Assembly (NCBI GenBank): GCA_037127315.1
Contig: JBBBDQ010000750.1
Span: forward strand, 4,065,501-4,129,500
Origin: Ascarosepion bandense
Lineage: Eukaryota; Mollusca; Cephalopoda; Sepiida; Sepiidae
Direction: 5' to 3'
DNA length: 64,000 nucleotides
Numbering within the stretch: the stretch's first letter is position 1; every line of letters begins with the position of its first letter. Shown piece after piece: positions 21,396-33,137 of this stretch. The notes under the pieces are model-generated. The model made no database searches and had not been told where the DNA came from. It worked only from the letters and a program-made list of their open reading frames with translations. The position numbers and the translations under genes were made by a program.

Positions 21396-24300
21396 TTTTT
21401 TAATTGGAGTAGATAGTTCCTACTATCGCCCGGTCTCACACTCCACCCACTTCTTTTGAATGAGTTTAGAGGTGATCGTCTTGTTTCTTGTTTAGGAAGG
21501 GGTTCTCGGTTCATCCCCTTTCTCCGGTCTTAGTGTTAGTTCAGCTGGAAGCTCTTTGCAGTTACGGAGTATGGTGGCAACGTCTTTACATTCTGAGGGT
21601 ACCGGGTTGGCAGTTTCCTGGTTGCTGCTTCCGACTGGTAGTTAGGAGCACGAACTCTTGCGTAGCGTCTTGAGAGGCTGCTCTGATCAACAGTTGAATA
21701 ATACCGGGGTTCTTGTAGTGCCATATCGCGCATGGACGGGCGTCCCTGCATGAACGTTCGGTGGACAACCCCGAGGCCACATTATGTTGTAGGCCGCGCC
21801 AGTCTCCATCCTTCACAAGTTGCAAATGATTGACCGACTGTTTCTATTCTAAGACCTCTCCTTAAGTGAATCACTATGGAAAAAAGCAAGCATAATAGCA
21901 AAACTAAACCAGCTCATTTGAAAACGCCCAAACCTGTCTGCATCTCTTTCACTAACATACGCGGCATCAGCACCAAATTCCCCAGCGTAGATTCTTTCCT
22001 CCATAATAACTCACCTGATATATTAGCCCTATGTGAAACTAATCTTAACCCTTCTATCCCCTCATCTGAGTTCTACGTTCCTGGCTACCTTCCCCTCTTC
22101 AGGAAGGAGTCCAATGTTCATATGCATGGGCTTGGTGTCTATGTCAGCGAACACCTTCCCTTAGCTAGGGTGTCATCTTTTGAATCCCCAGATCATTCTT
22201 TCATGTGCTTCCACCTCTCACTTCTCAGCTCGATTAGCTATCTCTTCTTTCTATACCGCTCTCCTTCCTCCCCTGACTGTTTGTTACTTGACATCATTTC
22301 TGACAATATTGACAAAGCCATTTCTTCCCATCCCTCTGCCCATGTATTCGTGTTTGGTGACTTTAACGCCCACCACACCAAGTGGCTGAAGAACGCTGTC
22401 ACTGACCCTGCTGGTGTCCACACCATGAACTTTTCAATCACCCAATCCCTTATGCAAGTAGTGGACTTCCCCATGCGTTTCTCCGACAACCCTAATGTAA
22501 GGGACTCACTTCTAGACCTCTCCAGACTCTTGCACTACCAGACAACTCTGCCCACTCGGAAACTCTGACCACACTGTAGTGTCCGTCAAAATTCCACTCC
22601 AATCCCGCCCGACCCATGAAACCCAGACAAGTAGAATATCCTACTGCTATCAAAGAGCAGACTGGGATTCGTTCCGAGACTTCCTCTGTGACATCCCTTG
22701 GAACAACGTCTTTAGTCTTCCCATCGAAGATTGTGCATCCGAGGTCTCTTCCTGGGTTAAGGCTGGCATCGATGCCTTCATCCCTGCTAGGAAATTCCAG
22801 CTTAAATCTCATTCGTCTCCATGGTTCTCACCCGCTTGCTCGACTGCCATTGCCCACCGGAATCATTTCTTCCGACTCTATCGTAACTACACGTCGGACC
22901 AAAACAGGCGCCTTTTCACTTCAGCTTGTAATAAGTGTAAAAGGATACTTAATGAAGCTAAGATGTTGTTTGCTGCCAGAATGAAGCAACGCATAGCATG
23001 CTCTAAATTCGGCTCTAAAGACTACTGGCAACTCTGTAAAAGAGTACTTAACAAGAGCAAGTCCACAATGCCTCCCCTAATCAACAAATTTGAGGTCCTC
23101 ACCTCCCCAGCAGATAAGGCTGAATGCTTTGCCCACAGATTCTCGAACAATTCGAGTCTGGACTCATCTGGAGTTTTTACACCCGACTTCTCACCTAGAA
23201 CCGAGGCACAACTGAATGATGTCCACATTACACCTTCGCTTGTCTCTAAGATAATCTTAAAACTTGACCCTCACAAAGCAAGCGGTGGTGACGGAATCCC
23301 AACCATAGTCTAAAAGAAATGTGTCCCTGAACTCTCCTCTGTGTCCTTTCTAAGATCTACAACCTCTGCCTATCTGCTTCCTGCTTTCCTGCCTGTTGGA
23401 AATCTTCCTCTGTAGTTCCTATATTTAAAAACACTGGAGAACCCTCTGACCCTGCAAATTACTGCCCTATCAGCCTTCTTCCGATCTTTGGCAAAGTGTT
23501 TGAAGCCATTATCAACACCGAGGTGGTTCAGCACACAGGCTCCTCTTGGACAAACAATATGGTTTCCGCTTCACCAGGTCTACTGCTGATATGCTAACGA
23601 CCATCACCGAGTACATATACCAGGCACTCGACAGGAATGGCGAAGCCCAAACCGTTGCATTGGATATATCTAAGGCGTTCGACAGAGTTTGGCATGCTGG
23701 CCTTCTATCTAAACTGCGGAGCTATGGCATAACTGGACATTTGTTTGAACTAATCCAGTCATTCCTCTCTAACTGCACAATGAAGGTGGTATTAAGCGGA
23801 CATGTTTCTCAGAACTACCATACAGATGCAGGTGTCCCCCAAGGCTCCATCTTAGGTCCTACACTCTTCCTGATATACATTAATGATCTCCCTGATTCCA
23901 TAAGAGCCCAAATAGGTTTGTACACCAATGACACCACAGTTTACTCTTGCCTCCTACAAAAATCTGGTGTAGGCGTCAAAGCTAACCTCACAGCCGAGAT
24001 TGAAAAAGACCTCCAATCTATATTGGACTGGGGTAAGAAATGGCTAGTAAATTTTAATGCTTCTAAAACGAAGCTACTCTCAATTAACCATCATCGACAA
24101 TCTCACCTACCTCCCATTAGCATGGACCAGGCTTGCCTCCCAGAGAGTAAAACACTATGCCTCCTTGGTCTCACACTTTCAGCGGACCTCAAATGGAATG
24201 ACTACATCGAATCCATTGCTAAATCCGCTGCTATGAAAGGCGGTTCTCTGTGTAGGGCCCGGAAGTTTTTTCCGTCTAAATCTATCCTGCACATTTATAA

Positions 24301-24930
24301 ATCTACCATCCGCCCGTGCATTGAATACTGCTGCCATATCTGGTCGGGTGCCCCTGCTGTTCTCCTCGGGCTTCTCGATAAAGTTCAGAGGAGGGTCTGT
24401 AATGTGATAGATACCGACTTGGCAGACCGCCTGCAGTCTCTCTCCCACCGGCGCGATGTGGCTTCCCTGTGTCTCTTCTATAAATACTTTCACGGCTTCT
24501 GCTCCGATGAACTTAGATCACTAGTGCCCCCTAAATATGAATTTGAACGAGATACTAGATTAGCAACTAGATCCCACCCTTTTACAGTGAAACCGATAAA
24601 ATGCAGCTGTAACTTCTACTCCAACAGTTTCTTTCCTCGCACTTCCCGACTGTGGAATTCTCTTCCAAACGATTACTTCCCCGACGGCTACAATCTCCAG
24701 GAGTTTAAATGTAAGGTCAATAGACACCTCCTAACACACTAACCTGCTCCCATTCTATCAAACACTCTTCCCATCTGCCCAACCCTCATCCTCGGTATCT
24801 TTACTCATCTGTCACCTTCCTCCTGACATTCCCTATGTCTAACCACTCCTTCTCTTTACCTTCTCCTATGTAGCCCCATGCACAATAGTGGCAGTGGAAT
24901 GCCTTGCTTGGGGTGAGATGATTTAAAAAA
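21396..24930 (+). mobile_element. LINE B, near full-length non-LTR retrotransposon
   Basis: The copy runs from the leader TTGGAGTAGATAG at 21404 to GGGGTGAGATGATT and an A run ending about 24937. It holds a single pol ORF (endonuclease plus reverse transcriptase) in three broken pieces and a 3' UTR of about 160 bases. Homology to 58590-61945 spans most of its length, and truncated 3' copies occur throughout the window. The RT and C-terminal motifs place it in the Jockey/CR1 group. I saw no ORF1. Confidence 0.9.
21876..24742 (+). pseudogene. LINE B pol: AP-type endonuclease and reverse transcriptase, broken
   Basis: Endonuclease motifs appear in order: FTNIRGIST, LCETNL, HGLGVYVSEHLP, VFGDFNAHHTKW and, after a frameshift near 22540-22580, NSDHTVV. 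The RT region shows HKASGGDGIPTIV, YGFRFTRSTADML, ALDISKAFDRVWHAGLL, GVPQGSILGPTLFLIYINDLP and a C-terminal SRLWNSLP. Stops or shifts occur near 22568, at 23311 (Leu codon to TAA), and around 23340 and 23540. The catalytic box reads YTND where YADD is expected, so the first catalytic Asp of the box is lost even in the open frame 23546-24742. The copy cannot be autonomous. Confidence 0.9.
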
Positions 24931-24937
24931 AAAAAAT

Positions 24938-25399
24938 TAATCAGGAGAGTGATTTCTTGATCTCAGCCTGGGATGGCAATCTTAGTATGTGACACCTTTA
25001 GAAAGTTCCTGAAAGCTTTACCAGTGGCTGACCTAAGCCATGTGATCAAAATTGGGTAGCTGGAACTATTTGGGAGATGTCAAGGGTTATACTAGCATGA
25101 AGTCACAAGACATTGTGACTGAGGGTTTGTTCAGACTTGATTACACTAGATAATGCACTCTCTTCCAGAAACTGTAACTAAGGTCCACTCAGAATAGTTG
25201 CAGTAGAAACTACAGGCAGGATCTGTGAGTGTTGAACAAACACAAATGTGCCTGAGCAAGCGCCTGCAACAGGGATTAGTTAACCACTTTATTAGACATT
25301 CTTACTTGGATACAAGTGGTCAATCACCACTAATTAAATGAGGTATATACTGAGTTTCTGTATATAAGCATCTCTCTCATGTTTTGTCTTTATTGTTGT
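24938..25399. other. Unassigned sequence
   Basis: No gene is recognised. Confidence 0.4.
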
Positions 25400-25790
25400 A
25401 TGCACGTGAGACCTGAGTCACTTAGTGGTTACACATGAAAAGGCTGGAGAAATTTCACCAACAGTGTTGCCATTGTATATTGGGTATTTTGTGGCATATT
25501 TATCTGAGTGATGCTGATATTCACAAACACAGTCAATTTACCAGTATGGAATCCCTGGTATTTCAGCACCAGTCACAATGAGCAAGGGATGAGAGGACTT
25601 TTAAGCAGTTTCTGTATGGTGAATTCACTGATGAGTAAAGACCAGCACACAGGCCAAAATTGAGATGTAAAGATTACATAAAAGAAACTCTGAAGAAGGC
25701 CAACATCATGCAAAATTACTGGGAAAACTTAGCTCCAGATCATTCATCCTGGAGGAAAACAGTCTTCAAGAGTGAATTTGACTGATTAAT
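25400..25790 (+). pseudogene. LINE D reverse-transcriptase C-terminal relic
   Basis: Translated with frameshifts it reads RLEKFHQQCCHCILGILW, LSDADIHKHSQF, FLYGEF, RPKLRCKDYIKETLK and WRKTVF. This is the familiar C-terminal region of a LINE ORF2 (LExFHxRCLRxILxxxW, GRPxxRYKD, WR). Several stops are present. The type differs from LINE A and LINE B. Confidence 0.7.
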
Positions 25791-26179
25791 ACAAGCCCTG
25801 CTTCTTCCCATAAGTCTACCAGTCAAGTTGTGTTACAAATGCTCCATACTGAAGCATTTTACAAGCAGTTTCCAGTATCAGCATGGAGAGGGTTGCAGTG
25901 GTCCCCATGTGAAAAGTGCAAGGGGAGGTATGCTGCTTCAGATGCTGAAAGACAGGCTATAATTGTATCTAAGGGTTCAGAGAAATGGAGAAAGGAGTGA
26001 GATTTTGGTGCCAGGCTCTCCCCAAACAGTTTTAAATAGGTGTTCCCTGTAATTAAGGTTCAGAGTGATGGGATCAAGCAAATATGCTGGTAGATTTTGG
26101 ATGTTCTCCATTCCTTGTAAGTGAATTAGTTTGTAGTCCTGAAGTTGACAGGATTGACTTACTAACAATTGAAAGTAAA

Positions 26180-28240
26180 TTTCTCCACAAATGTTGGAAC
26201 CATCACTGGCAGTAGCTGACCTGGATCCTGTGAAAGCTGACGTCTTAGTCATGGCCAGTCAGCTGTTGGGTTTCAGTCTACTCATTGGGATAGAGGTCAT
26301 TAAAATGCTGGGTGGAGTTAGCATCAACAAGTCTGTTGGAGCCATCTTCTCAAGGACTAATATATATGTCTGCACTGTGATCAAAATAAAAGAACTGTAT
26401 TTAAGTGCTGAATTTGATGACAGGACCCAGGTGAGGACAGCCTCATGAAGTGGTTAGGTGACCAACCATGCAATAATTTACTGAATTGGGTCCCTGAACA
26501 TTCTGGCAACATTCAGTAGGAATACTAGCATGAACTGGCAAGTGAAGCTGGTTAATGGATGGTTGCTTCCCAATCCTGAGAAGGAACTTTGCCCCTCCAA
26601 AAAGCCTCATTTTATTGACGGTAGCATATAGCAAAATAAAAATAACGTGTTCTCTGTATTGGACTTTCATGTTCAGAATAGACATGTTTATGCTGACATT
26701 TGTGTGCCAAACTGAGAGACTGGGGGTGGGAGAAACAGCATTTTTGTTGCTTGATCTATGAAATGCCTGCCTACAGATGTGTGTGCATTGATCCTTGCGG
26801 GGGGGGGGGGCATACCAAACCAAGATCATTGAAGGGAGAAGATACTGCTTGACATACATCTTTTATGTGAGCCAATATGGATGGTGTGTTATTAAAGGAT
26901 GATACTAACTGGTGAGCAAAATCAGCATACATTGATGATATCTAAATCAATAAGGATATAACATGCACAGCCAGGATGAAGCATCATTTGGTAAACTTTG
27001 AGCTGGTGAATAAGGAACCAGAGTGACTGAAGGATAACGCATGAGTGTTTGGCTTTCAGGTCTGTGGAGATTCAATACACTTTGATAGAAACAAAGGAAC
27101 AAGGCCCCCAGCAGCAGCTACCAGTTGAGGTGGCAAAGTAGATGATGCTCCTTTAACCATAATGATAAAATAATCATTGCAAGAAGACCCTGTACCAAAC
27201 AAGTTGTACATTGATGGACTTGAGCTTGATGCATGGGTCGATGCAAGTTCTCTGGCAACTGAAGTTTTACTGGAGTATAATGAAGCTACTGCTAGGTTAG
27301 TAGTTAGTTGCACAAAGAGAAAGATACACAGCACATAATTTTAGCAGAACTTGACACCATATTAAAAGGGGGTCAATATGGCATTGATGTGAGAAGCAAC
27401 AGTGTTGCACACCTTCACTGACTCTATTTGTTCATACAAATAAATCACAGACACCCTCACAAAAACGGCCAGGATGTATACCAATGCGGCAAGCGAAATG
27501 CATGTTAGATGACAGCACATCATGCTCACAAAGCTGATTGAAGAATATGGTTTGTCAGTGGATATAATCCTGGTGAGATCTGACCATTACAATGTGAATG
27601 ATTTGATGAGAGTGCCACAGCAATAGCTTCATTTGATTAAAAAAAAACAGCTGAGCTCCAAAAGCATTTACAAACAAATTTAATTCTGATCAAATAATGT
27701 CCATCCATAGATGAAGTGGTCATCCAAGTGTAAGGTGGACATTGTACTATATCTGGAAGGTCGATTTCATGGTTTCAGGCATCAGTGAAAGCGGTGAAGA
27801 AGGAGTTCCACCTAATTGACCTGCCACCTACATGTTAACTAAAAACTGAATTGGATATCAGTGACACATGGTGCTGAGTGGGGATGGACATAACCCACTA
27901 CAAAGGCAGAAACTACTTGTTACTCATAGCATGCGGACCTATGCAATTTACTATTTGGTGTCATCTGAGATGACAAGATGCAACAATTATTATTGACCAC
28001 TTGGAGGCACTATTCTGTTAGTGAATACCACTGATTGAGATATTCGTTAACAATGTTACAGCATTTTGCAGTAGGCTCTTCTGGGACTTCCTAAATGAAT
28101 GGAGAGTCCACCCCCAATTCTGCTGTGCACATGTCCTCTCAGGGAATGACATCACAGAGCGATATTATCAAAGCATAAAATGGATTACAGCAGGAACACT
28201 GTTTTTCATAATGGAAGCGGTTTATTGGTATAATATTACC
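26180..28240 (+). pseudogene. Ty3/Gypsy-type pol relic (protease, RNase H, integrase pieces)
   Basis: At 26191-26448 the frame includes LIGIEVIKMLGGVSINKS, resembling the end of a retropepsin domain. At 27205-27360 ELDAWVDASSLATEVLLE is an RNase H start, followed by AELDTILKG and LIEEYGLSVDIILVRSD. From 27870 an integrase core appears: GMDITHYKGRNYLLLIACGP, then FVNNVTAFCS and GNDITERYYQSIKWI, ending YWYNITP. The second catalytic Asp has become Asn (NN for DN). Most of the reverse transcriptase is missing and there are many stops. No LTRs were found. Confidence 0.75.
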
Positions 28241-28593
28241 CCTGCAGTAAAATGTTAACAAGATTCACGGAATGATTGATAAACTGGGAGGAAACAAGGA
28301 GCTATGACTAAAATACAATGTAATATTAAAATAAGAGAAAAAAAATAAACAGAGAAATACCAAAAGCCAAAATAAATAATTCCAGTGTTTATAAAAAGGA
28401 AAATCAAGACTCACAAGTTTTTCAATAACGAAAGAGAATGGATAAACACCTTTTTCTGTCAGCACAAAAACAGTTGGTGTAATTTAATGTATAATATCTC
28501 TAAAGTATACAGATGTTTTACAGACCTTGCTTTGCCCAAAATGGAAAACAATAAATCTGTACATTTTGTACACACAATCTGGATTGTCTAAAT

Positions 28594-28632
<39 letters not shown>

Positions 28633-28660
28633 AGTAATTAAAAAATTTTGAAGTTAAATT

Positions 28661-28708
28661 TTGTGGGATGGCCATTTCAGTGAGAAAATTCCCACTTCAT
28701 CAGCAACA
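28661..28708 (-). ncRNA. Hammerhead-ribozyme-like fold in PLE 1
   Basis: On the minus strand the core CTGATGA (28697-28703) is followed by a 7-bp helix II, AGTGGGA/TCTCACT (28690-28696 with 28679-28685, one G-U), and a 4-base loop. Then comes GAAA (28675-28678) and a very short helix III (AT/AT with a GGCC loop or slightly longer). The scissile C is at 28667, and helix I has 4 of 5 pairs. Short helix III is known for hammerheads in Penelope-like elements. Activity is not demonstrated. Confidence 0.6.
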
Positions 28709-29070
28709 GTCAAAAACAAAAACTTTATTAATTCAAGTATGTTACAAAATTTATATCCCTAAAGTAGCCCAAAAAACATCCATGCACAGGAAGTTAAGAA
28801 GGGGCGGGATTAAAAAAACAAAAAAAGATTTTATTTGAATTTGTCAGCATGACATAAGAAAGGGAGAAAACAGACACCGAGATACATAACTCGATATTAG
28901 AAAACTTTACAATACGTCTGTAAGAATTAACGTTAAAAATGAAATCAGGTCACAGGTATAGAAGTAGTAGGGGGAAAGGAAAGAAAAGACAAAAGGTGTG
29001 GACAGGAGGAAGTTAACGGAGAAATAAGATATAAACATTTTCTTAGTAACCAAGATAATAAGAAAGGGAA

Positions 29071-29096
29071 GAAAGAAAGAAAGAAAGAAAGAAAGG
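29071..29096 (+). repeat. (GAAA)n microsatellite
   Basis: There are about six tandem GAAA units within a purine-rich stretch. Confidence 0.9.
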
Positions 29097-29189
29097 GAGA
29101 AGGAAGAGAAAGGAACCGATATAATATAGATTATTTAATTATTAGACTGGTTTTAACCCCCCACCCCCATTCTTTAAACTAGCTAAATA

Positions 29190-29722
29190 TAGGAAAATAC
29201 TTCCTCAAACTAATAAATAAATATTTCAATAGCCACAATCCGCTACATAAAATCTTCAATAGAAATACTTTAAAAATTAGTTATTCTTGCACTCCAAATA
29301 TGGAAAATATTATCAATTCATATAACAATCAAATTTTAAGGAATTTATATAATACCAACACGAAATCAGGAATTTTAAATGCTTCTAATTGTAGATCCGT
29401 GAATATCTGCCCAGTGGAAGGCAAGTGTAGATCCACCCAGGTAATCTACAAAGCCCAAATCTTATCAACTAACAACAGAACAAATTACCAAACATATATC
29501 GGTATCTCTGCTGAGAAATTTAAGCAGAAGTACTATAATCATAAGCATTCCTTTTCCAATCCCAATCAAAAATTTCAAACATCCCTTTTACGAAGATTTT
29601 GGAAAATTAAGGAAGAAGGACGAAACCTCATAGTTGGTTGGAAACTGATAGGCTCAGCCCACACCCCCAGAAACCTTTATGATAGGTGTAATCTATGTTT
29701 AGTGGAAAAAATAAAAATATAA
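29190..29722 (+). pseudogene. Penelope-like GIY-YIG endonuclease, C-terminal part
   Basis: A frame with FNRNTLKISYSCTPNMENII leads into the 140-residue ORF at 29300. That ORF has a Cys-rich linker (NCRSVNICPVEGKCRST), the endonuclease motif YQTYIGISAEKFKQKYYNH, and a distal KIKEEGRNLIVGWKL and CNLCLVEK end. This order is characteristic of the PLE linker and endonuclease. In the GIY motif the usual R after YIG is replaced and the RT domain is missing. It is open for 140 codons but is a fragment. Confidence 0.85.
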
Positions 29723-29995
29723 AAGTATCCAAATCAACACCTACTTTTTAATTTATGTAAGGAATTTATAAGCAAATGCCGCCATAAATCTAAATTTTTA
29801 ATTTTTAATTTTTAATTTGTGATTTTTGATAATATTAATTTAAATTTAAGTAAGTTAATTTAATTCATTTTAATAAATACCCAAATCTAATCCCAGTATT
29901 ATAGATTCCTTCTTTGGTCTTTCTTCTTTTCTAAAACTCTATTAATTTACATATAAGAATCTATAGACTAACTCTTTAACCCTTACATTTCCTGG

Positions 29996-30000
<5 letters not shown>

Positions 30001-30044
<44 letters not shown>

Positions 30045-30050
30045 TTTTTT
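30001..30050. repeat. (TA)n microsatellite
   Basis: TA repeats are interrupted once by GTA. A T run follows. Confidence 0.9.
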
Positions 30051-30149
30051 TTTGATTGTTTGTCACAAATCATATTTCCATTTTTGTTTTTCTGATACTT
30101 AAATACTTTCCCTGCTAATTACTTATATACTTTCCCTGCATTATGTTAT

Positions 30150-30236
30150 AATTGTATGTGTATATATGTATATGTATGTGTACATTTGTATGTATACGTG
30201 TATGTATATATATATGCGTATATATATATATATATA
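30150..30236. repeat. Degenerate (TGTA)/(TA) microsatellite
   Basis: Alternating TATG, TGTA and TA units are present. Confidence 0.8.
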
Positions 30237-30510
30237 TTTATAAAAAGTAAAAACGAACAATTTGAAAGAACGCAAGAAAAATATGCATAACTCTTTCAAC
30301 CACATCCCAAAAAACAAATTATACAAGTAAGTAATTTTTTTATAGAAAATTGTTGAGAAAATCAGATTTGTTATTTTTTTATCATCTATGAGAAGGAGGT
30401 TGTTGTCAAACAGAAGAAAGAAGCTATGAATTTAGGAACCTCCACTCAATTGCAAAAAACAAAAACAGCATATCATGATGTTAAAAGGGCTCAAACTTAA
30501 TAAAAGGGCA

Positions 30511-30730
30511 CCTCGGCTTGGTGTAATAGTTAGCAAGCTCGTCTCTCTAGAATCATTATAACCGAGTAGTGAGTTCGATCCTCACTGGGTACCCCTTACT
30601 TTTGGCCGTCTGTTACATTTAAGCTACGCTTAGAAAATCACCTTCCTCCAAGTTTGGGGATTGGGTGCAGGGCTAACAACCCTGCCCTATAAAAACAGTT
30701 TGTTATGGAAACAGCAAAAACGCTGCCTTA
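30511..30730 (+). mobile_element. SINE S2, tRNA-like head
   Basis: The head has an A-box-like TGGTGTAATAGTTAGC at about 30520-30535 and a B-box-like GAGTTCGATCCTCAC at about 30573-30587, spaced as in a tRNA. A body with GGGGATTGGGTGCAGGGCTA and GTTATGGAAACAGCAAAAAC follows. The 3' end is near 30730. It is a tRNA-derived SINE rather than a tRNA gene, because it continues well beyond the tRNA part and lacks an acceptor stem match. Confidence 0.75.
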
Positions 30731-31137
30731 CACACCATTAGTTTATTTATTATTTTAATAAAAACAAAGTTTTATCATAAAATTGTTTATATTATTATTA
30801 AGAGGAAAGATCAAATTTTGTTATTATTATTTGAAATTTGTTAAATCCCTTCTAACACGTTCGAAATTTTAATTAAAATTTTACTTTTTGTTTTCCGTCA
30901 GCAATTCACATTATGTTTATGTAAGGCAGTTATTAAGAAAATGGAGTTGGTCAAGTAAAATGATTTTAGGGCGAGTAAATTTTCCCTCACTCTTGACCGC
31001 TGGTCGAGTGATTTCTTTTTCAAATCTCAAATATATATATATCTGAGTGAATAAGGAACAAAGAAAAATTTTTTTACAGTGTCCAAAACATTAATTTAAA
31101 ACAGTGCTTGATATATAATATATAGAGCTGTGAATAT

Positions 31138-31540
31138 TTATTATAAATTATATTTTAGAACATGTACAAATTTTTTATATATATCTACTACAAATCGTAC
31201 ATTTGTTTCGACATTGAAACTACAATGTCTCCTCAGGTGGTGTGGACAGGAATGGAAAGCCTCTTTTCTTATATTTGGTGAGTTGTGTGTGGGATGTTGA
31301 TAGGGGTTAGTGACAAGGGAATAAGTATTGTGGATTGTCCATTTGAATTTTGAAAAAAGTGGTGTGGGTAGTGAATATAGTTGATTAATGAGTGTCTGGG
31401 AGTTTTGTAAACAGATTTAACATTAGCAGTTAGAATGTAAGTTTTTATTATCTTGTGACTAGACTATATCCTTTGGATTTTTTAGAGGAGCAGATGAGGG
31501 AGGTGTAAGGGATGGAGAGGGATGGGATTGGACTTAATAC
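31138..31540 (-). repeat. PLE 2 left terminal repeat (inverted)
   Basis: This is the reverse complement of 32735-33137 over about 400 bases with few differences. Both include blocks such as GTCCACACCACCTGAGGAG and ATCCAAAGGATATAGTC, read in the orientation of the right copy. Confidence 0.9.
31185..31240 (-). ncRNA. Hammerhead ribozyme, left terminus of PLE 2
   Basis: On the minus strand CTGAGGA (31230-31236) is followed by a perfect 7-bp helix II, GACATTG/CAATGTC. Then come GAAA (31206-31209), a 5-bp helix III CAAAT/ATTTG and the cleavage triplet GTA. Helix I is weakened: CCAC faces GTAG, with one mismatch. It is an inverted and slightly decayed partner of 33039-33094. Confidence 0.75.
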
Positions 31541-31579
31541 TTATTTAATCAATCAGTTAACTTCAAGCTGGGACATAAA

Positions 31580-32215
31580 TTTCTTAAACTAATAGATAAG
31601 CATTTTCCTAAAAATAACTCTCTAAGCAAAATCTTCAATAAAATACAATAAAACTAAACTATAGCTGTGCCAACAATCTAGAAAAAATAATTAAAGTACA
31701 TAACAGCAAAATATTAAAAGCACAACAAAAATAACTCCAACACTAATACCAGTCTGCCACATAATAACAACCTCTGTAACTGTAGAAACCCAAACCAATG
31801 CCCCATGACCAATAAATGTTTAACGAATTCCTTGATATATATGTGTTCGATTTCATCCATGGAGAATCCTAAAGATGATGAAAAATATATATTGGAAATA
31901 CCATGAATGTATTTAAAAAGTGATTTTACAATCACCTCTCATCCTTCAATAACAAAGAAAAACAAAACATGACATCTCTCTCCAAATACTTTTGGAAGTT
32001 AAAAGACGAAAATAAATCACCTAAAGTTAAATGGAAAATCCTCAAACAAGCACAAACAGCTAAATTAATAAAGGAACCATGTTTCCTTTGTCTTCAAGAA
32101 AAAATTGAAATCATTAAATATATGAATAGCAACAAGCTTTTAAACCAGAGGCATGAAACCACAGTAAACTGCAAGCACATTAAAGAACTAACCTTACAAT
32201 CATGCTAAAAAATGC
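31580..32215 (+). pseudogene. Penelope-like endonuclease relic
   Basis: With several stops it reads DKHFPKNNSLSKIFN, a Cys-rich CNCRNPNQCPMTNKC linker, then KYI followed by a gap and a frame at 31969-32208. That frame has SLSKYFWKLKDENKSPKVKW, CFLCLQEK and LLNQRHE. These match the PLE linker and GIY-YIG endonuclease domain order seen at 29190-29722. Confidence 0.8.
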
Positions 32216-32284
32216 TACAAAAGCCAGAGCTAGGACCTCCTAGAAATGATACACCATCATTGTACTAACAACACTCCTACATAC

Positions 32285-32735
32285 ACCACAAACTGTGATC
32301 TAATTATTTGAAACATTTAAAAAAAAAAAATTAAAAATTCTATAGAAAAAATCGATTTCCTAAATTCTAAATTAAGGTTAAATATACAAAATTAGATTAA
32401 TTATAAAAACTGTGCTTAAATACACACATTAAATTTTACCTATTACCTTAAATACAACCATACCTATTACCTATTCATCTATTACTTTAAATACAAACAT
32501 TTAATCTTTCGTCCTACATAAAATTCTACCTATTACGCACATATTGCCTGCTTACCTATTACCTTAAATTTTTAACATTAAATTTTACCTCGTACATTAA
32601 ATCTTACTACAAACTGTGATCTATTTAAAATTTAATAGAAAAAATCGATTTCTTAAATCCAAAATGAAGATTAAATATGCAAAATTAGATTAATTATAAA
32701 AACTCTGCTTAAATACAAAAATATTCTGTACAAAA
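32285..32735 (+). repeat. Duplicated block in the PLE 2 3' UTR
   Basis: ACAAACTGTGATCTA at 32288 and again at 32609 both lead to AGAAAAAATCGATTTC and AAAATTAGATTAATTATAAA. The tandem period is about 320 bases. The intervening part holds a degenerate ACCTATTACCTTAAATAC repeat at about 32440-32570. Confidence 0.75.
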
Positions 32736-33132
32736 TAAGCATTAAGTCCAATCCCATCCCTACCCACCCCTTACACCTCCCTAATCTGCTCCTCTAAAAA
32801 ATCCAAAGGATATAGTCTAGTCACAAGATAATAAAAACTTACATTCTAACTGCTAATGTTAAATCTGTTTACAAAACTCCCAGACACTCATTAATCAACT
32901 ATATTCACTACCCACACCACTTTTTTCAAAATTCAAATGGACAATCCACAAGACTTATTCCCTTGTCACTAACCCCTATCAACATCCCACACACAACTCA
33001 CCAAATATAAGAAAAGAGGCTTTCCATTCCTGTCCACACCACCTGAGGAGACATTGTAGTTTCAATGTCGAAACAAATGTATGATTTGTAGTGGATATAT
33101 ATAAAAAATTTGTACATGTTGTAAAATATAAT

Positions 33133-33137
<5 letters not shown>
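32735..33137 (+). repeat. PLE 2 right terminal repeat
   Basis: This plus-orientation terminus in the same sense as the endonuclease frame ends at the (TA)n tract beginning 33138. Confidence 0.9.
33039..33094 (+). ncRNA. Hammerhead ribozyme, right terminus of PLE 2
   Basis: All core elements are present. Helix I CCAC/GTGG pairs 33039-33042 with 33091-33094. The rest is CTGAGGA at 33043-33049, a 7-bp helix II (33050-33056 with 33063-33069, loop TAGTTT), GAAA at 33070-33073, helix III CAAAT/ATTTG (33074-33078 with 33084-33088) closed by the A-T pair 33073-33089, and scissile A at 33090 (GUA). Hammerheads in PLE pseudo-LTRs are established. This one looks intact enough to self-cleave in RNA. Confidence 0.88.

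Larger units (their letters stand above)
28575..29760 (+). mobile_element. Penelope-like element 1, 5'-truncated
   Basis: A (GT)n(TA)n tract at about 28596-28631 precedes a terminal segment that holds a hammerhead-like fold on the minus strand (28661-28708). About 500 bases of non-coding terminal repeat and then a GIY-YIG endonuclease frame follow. The reverse transcriptase is absent. A downstream terminal repeat was not identified, and the right end fades into AT-rich DNA. Confidence 0.65.

Noticed and set aside
30511..30590. tRNA gene
   Set aside because: Pol III boxes are present but acceptor and anticodon stems do not close, and a SINE body follows. The same applies to the heads at 915, 35796 and 57211.
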